From Fibrobacter sp. UBA1313 (GTDB lineage: Bacteria > Fibrobacterota > Fibrobacteria > Fibrobacterales > Fibrobacteraceae): 8,424 nt of DNA. This document shows positions 6,650 through 8,424 of this stretch, one piece after another (position 1 is the stretch's first letter; each line of letters begins with the position of its first letter). The notes below the pieces were generated by a model. It searched no databases and was not told the origin of the DNA. It saw only the letters and a list, made by a program, of their open reading frames with translations. The position numbers and the translations under genes are program-made. Location: contig DBTP01000137.1 of NCBI GenBank assembly GCA_002307115.1, forward strand, positions 1 to 8,424. The letters are read 5' to 3'.

Positions 6650-7219
6650 TTACCAAAGCTGTCTTTCGATGTATAAACCAAACCAAAACATGTTAGAAGT
6701 CTCTGGTCTCGTCCAAATAGACTCCCAGTATGCATGAGCACCGACATTGTAGTTTTCTGTTTTTACAATCGGTAAAACCACACGAGCATACCATCCAAAT
6801 TCAGATTCATTATCACCCAATGTCGTCTTTTTTGGATCGATATCATTCCCATCCGCACGGAGCCAAAGGCAACTAAAGCCCGCTCCTACAGAAATCGGAT
6901 GCATCAGAGTCAGAGGATAATCGATGCCCACGCGACCATTCAATTGGTGAATACCATCATAATCGGTATCTCTCCTAGGGGTAAAGTAAGAATACCCAAA
7001 TTGAACAACGCCAAAAACATTCTCCCAATACTCATACCGAAATTCAATGAGACCGTAATAGGTATCATTCACAGCATCTAACAAATCACCCCAGGGGTAT
7101 ACCGCACCGCCTTCCAGGCTAAAGTAAGCCTTTCGAAACATTACATCCTGCGTTGACGATTGTTCTTCACTCCAAGCAAGAGTCGCAAAAAGAATCATCA
7201 TGAAAAAAATTAGTCTCAT
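6650..7219 (-). CDS. Predicted small outer-membrane beta-barrel protein, family unknown
   Basis: The product has 189 residues. The first 17 form a likely Sec signal peptide (MR, hydrophobic core, then AWS before the likely cut at S17/E18). The mature part, about 172 residues, has the length of an 8-stranded barrel. It shows alternating aromatic and polar strands separated by acidic loops, for instance AYFSLEGGAVYPWG, YYGLIEFRYEY, VFGVVQFGYSYF and ISVGAGFSCLWL. It ends FWFGLYIERQLW with a terminal tryptophan, a plausible BAM-recognition signal. The pattern fits OmpA/OmpW-like small barrels in general, but I cannot name a family. Its ATG overlaps the rsmB stop in an ATGA arrangement, with GAGG just upstream, so translation is coupled to the rRNA methyltransferase. 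The larger barrel gene follows at once, which suggests the two proteins act in the same place or together. Confidence 0.8.
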   Translation of the reverse strand: MRLIFFMMILFATLAWSEEQSSTQDVMFRKAYFSLEGGAVYPWGDLLDAVNDTYYGLIEFRYEYWENVFGVVQFGYSYFTPRRDTDYDGIHQLNGRVGIDYPLTLMHPISVGAGFSCLWLRADGNDIDPKKTTLGDNESEFGWYARVVLPIVKTENYNVGAHAYWESIWTRPETSNMFWFGLYIERQLW

Positions 7220-8424
7220 GGTTTCCTCATTAAAGCCTGCGCAAAAAAGTGATCCAGGCCCATATCATTTTTCCCGATACGAACCGGTTCGCCATGCGCT
7301 TCAAATTCAGGGTTGTTTGTTAAAAATAAATCAATGACTCGCGTCGTTTCCACTCGTTCCGGGCTACAAGTCGCATAAACCAAGATTCCCCCTGGTTTCA
7401 ATGCTTTTGATGCCGATTCTAAAATACCCAATTGGAGTGCTGGGAGTGTTTTAAAGTCCTCAGGCTTGAGGCGATAAAGCACTTCGGGTCGACGAGAAAG
7501 AACGCCCATGTTAGAACAAGGAACATCCAAAAGAATACGGTCAAATTTTTTATCAAACTCCGAATGGAGCGCATCGATAAGGGCGCTTTTCACATTGGTA
7601 AGTCCAAGGCGACCCATAAGATCTTGAATGTAAAGAAGGCGTTCAGAAGATACATCAGAAGCAAGAATGGATGCCTCTCCAAACATTTCCGCAAGGAGGG
7701 CACTTTTGCCACCCGGAGCGGCACAAGCGTCCCAAATTTCATGACCTGGAGCCACTTCTAATAAGCGCACCACATCATAAGCGGCTGGGTTCTGCACAGA
7801 GAAAAGACCTTGTGCAAAAGATTCAGAAGCAAGAAGGGCTCCCAAACGAGGGCCTTTATCAGCACCGCTCGGCACTTCGAGATAACGGTCTCCATATTCT
7901 CGGCCTTGCAAGCCGAGTTTTTCCCGTAACTCCGAAAGTGAAATGCGGAGTGTATTCACACGAATCCATTGCGTGGGAATTTCAGAAGTTTCCTTCGCGC
8001 GTGCTTCCGCTTCAACCACACCATATTCATCGAGCCAGCGACGCACAATCCATTCTGGAACCGAATTTCCGATACTAATGCGGAGTACATTCTGTGTCGG
8101 AAGCGTGGGTAAACCGGAACGTTGTGCATTTCTCAAAACACCGCTCACGAGTTTCACGGCACCTTCGCCCAAAGAAGCGGAGCGTGCGAGTTCTACACTG
8201 GTGGAAACGGACGCATGGTCTGGCACTCCGTCCATAAAAAATAATTGATAAAGTCCCATCTCCAAGATTGCTTGAACCTTTTCAGTCGGCATGCGTTTCA
8301 CCCCTTGATGAATGGCATGACGCAAACGGAGATGGTGGCGGCAAACACCCAGTGCAATTTCCATAGCAAATGGAGAAAGCGCGTGTTCGCGAATAAGAGT
8401 GCCATCTTCAATCCACGCGACAAT
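7216..8424 (-). CDS. rsmB: RsmB-type 16S rRNA m5C967 methyltransferase (5' end outside window)
   Basis: The visible 402 residues cover most of RsmB (Sun/Fmu), which methylates C967 of 16S rRNA using S-adenosylmethionine. The start is off the window: the frame stays open through 20 codons upstream of the methionine at 8364, and those residues belong to the N-terminal NusB-like helical domain (LSPFAMEIALGVCRHHLRLRHAI matches the RsmB pattern). The catalytic domain follows in order. LFSVQNPAAYDVVRLL precedes the SAM-binding motif I, WDACAAPGGKSALL. Motif IV is LLDVPCSNMGVLSRRPEVLYRL, with its cysteine codon at 7516-7518. Motif VI is LVYATCSPE, with the likely catalytic cysteine codon at 7366-7368. 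The usual EEN after the motif VI cysteine reads VETT here, a minor variation. The gene ends in ATGA overlap with the small barrel gene. The NusB-like domain separates it from RsmF and other NSUN-type relatives. Confidence 0.9.
   Translation of the reverse strand: MVAWIEDGTLIREHALSPFAMEIALGVCRHHLRLRHAIHQGVKRMPTEKVQAILEMGLYQLFFMDGVPDHASVSTSVELARSASLGEGAVKLVSGVLRNAQRSGLPTLPTQNVLRISIGNSVPEWIVRRWLDEYGVVEAEARAKETSEIPTQWIRVNTLRISLSELREKLGLQGREYGDRYLEVPSGADKGPRLGALLASESFAQGLFSVQNPAAYDVVRLLEVAPGHEIWDACAAPGGKSALLAEMFGEASILASDVSSERLLYIQDLMGRLGLTNVKSALIDALHSEFDKKFDRILLDVPCSNMGVLSRRPEVLYRLKPEDFKTLPALQLGILESASKALKPGGILVYATCSPERVETTRVIDLFLTNNPEFEAHGEPVRIGKNDMGLDHFFAQALMRKP
7225..7228 (-). promoter_or_regulatory. 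Shine-Dalgarno GAGG for the small barrel gene, inside rsmB
   Basis: On the minus strand GAGG lies 5 bases before the ATG at 7219, within the last codons of the rsmB-like gene. It supports this start and independent or coupled initiation at the ATGA overlap. Confidence 0.65.

Noticed and set aside
8362..8364. ATG at 8364 as the rsmB start
   Set aside because: The frame is open to the window edge, and the upstream residues fit the NusB-like domain. Starting here would cut that domain.

Overview
The window (about 45-48% G+C by eye) is gene-dense bacterial chromosome with two convergent gene blocks and almost no non-coding DNA. The only gaps are 8-18 bases long. I see no tRNA or rRNA gene, CRISPR array, IS element, phage gene or attachment site. 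The best guess for the source is a Gram-negative bacterium of the Fibrobacter type. This rests on two predicted outer-membrane barrel proteins with signal peptides and aromatic C-termini, a HisA of the eukaryotic (yeast HIS6) type, and the general composition. It is an inference, not a demonstrated placement.

Plus strand, 1-4927: the 3' end of an unrecognised gene, a eukaryotic-type hisA, two tandem paralogous GT4 glycosyltransferases, and mutY. The genes sit 8 bases apart, overlap by 32, sit 17 apart and overlap by 11, so they are very probably one transcript. The members share no obvious pathway: histidine synthesis, probably envelope glycoconjugate synthesis, and oxidative DNA repair. No other his gene is present.

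Minus strand, 8424-4946: the body of an RsmB-type 16S rRNA m5C methyltransferase (its 5' end lies outside the window), a 189-residue predicted small outer-membrane barrel that overlaps it by ATGA, and 12 bases later a 563-residue predicted large outer-membrane barrel. This is again one operon by spacing, with good Shine-Dalgarno sites before both barrel genes.

The two blocks meet tail to tail with 18 bases between stop codons. The minus-strand operon appears to end at a good intrinsic terminator (8-bp stem, 6-nt loop, seven U) that lies inside the 3' coding end of mutY. No matching terminator is visible for the plus-strand operon.

Points of interest: the eukaryotic-type HisA; the glycosyltransferase pair with a shared, unusual N-terminal extension and a D-x7-E version of the GT4 EX7E motif; a MutY whose catalytic residues and Fe-S cysteines sit at exactly the E. 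coli positions but whose FSH 8-oxoG-recognition loop reads ITK; the embedded terminator; and the two uncharacterised barrels co-expressed with an rRNA methyltransferase. I found no clear new defence or mobile system.
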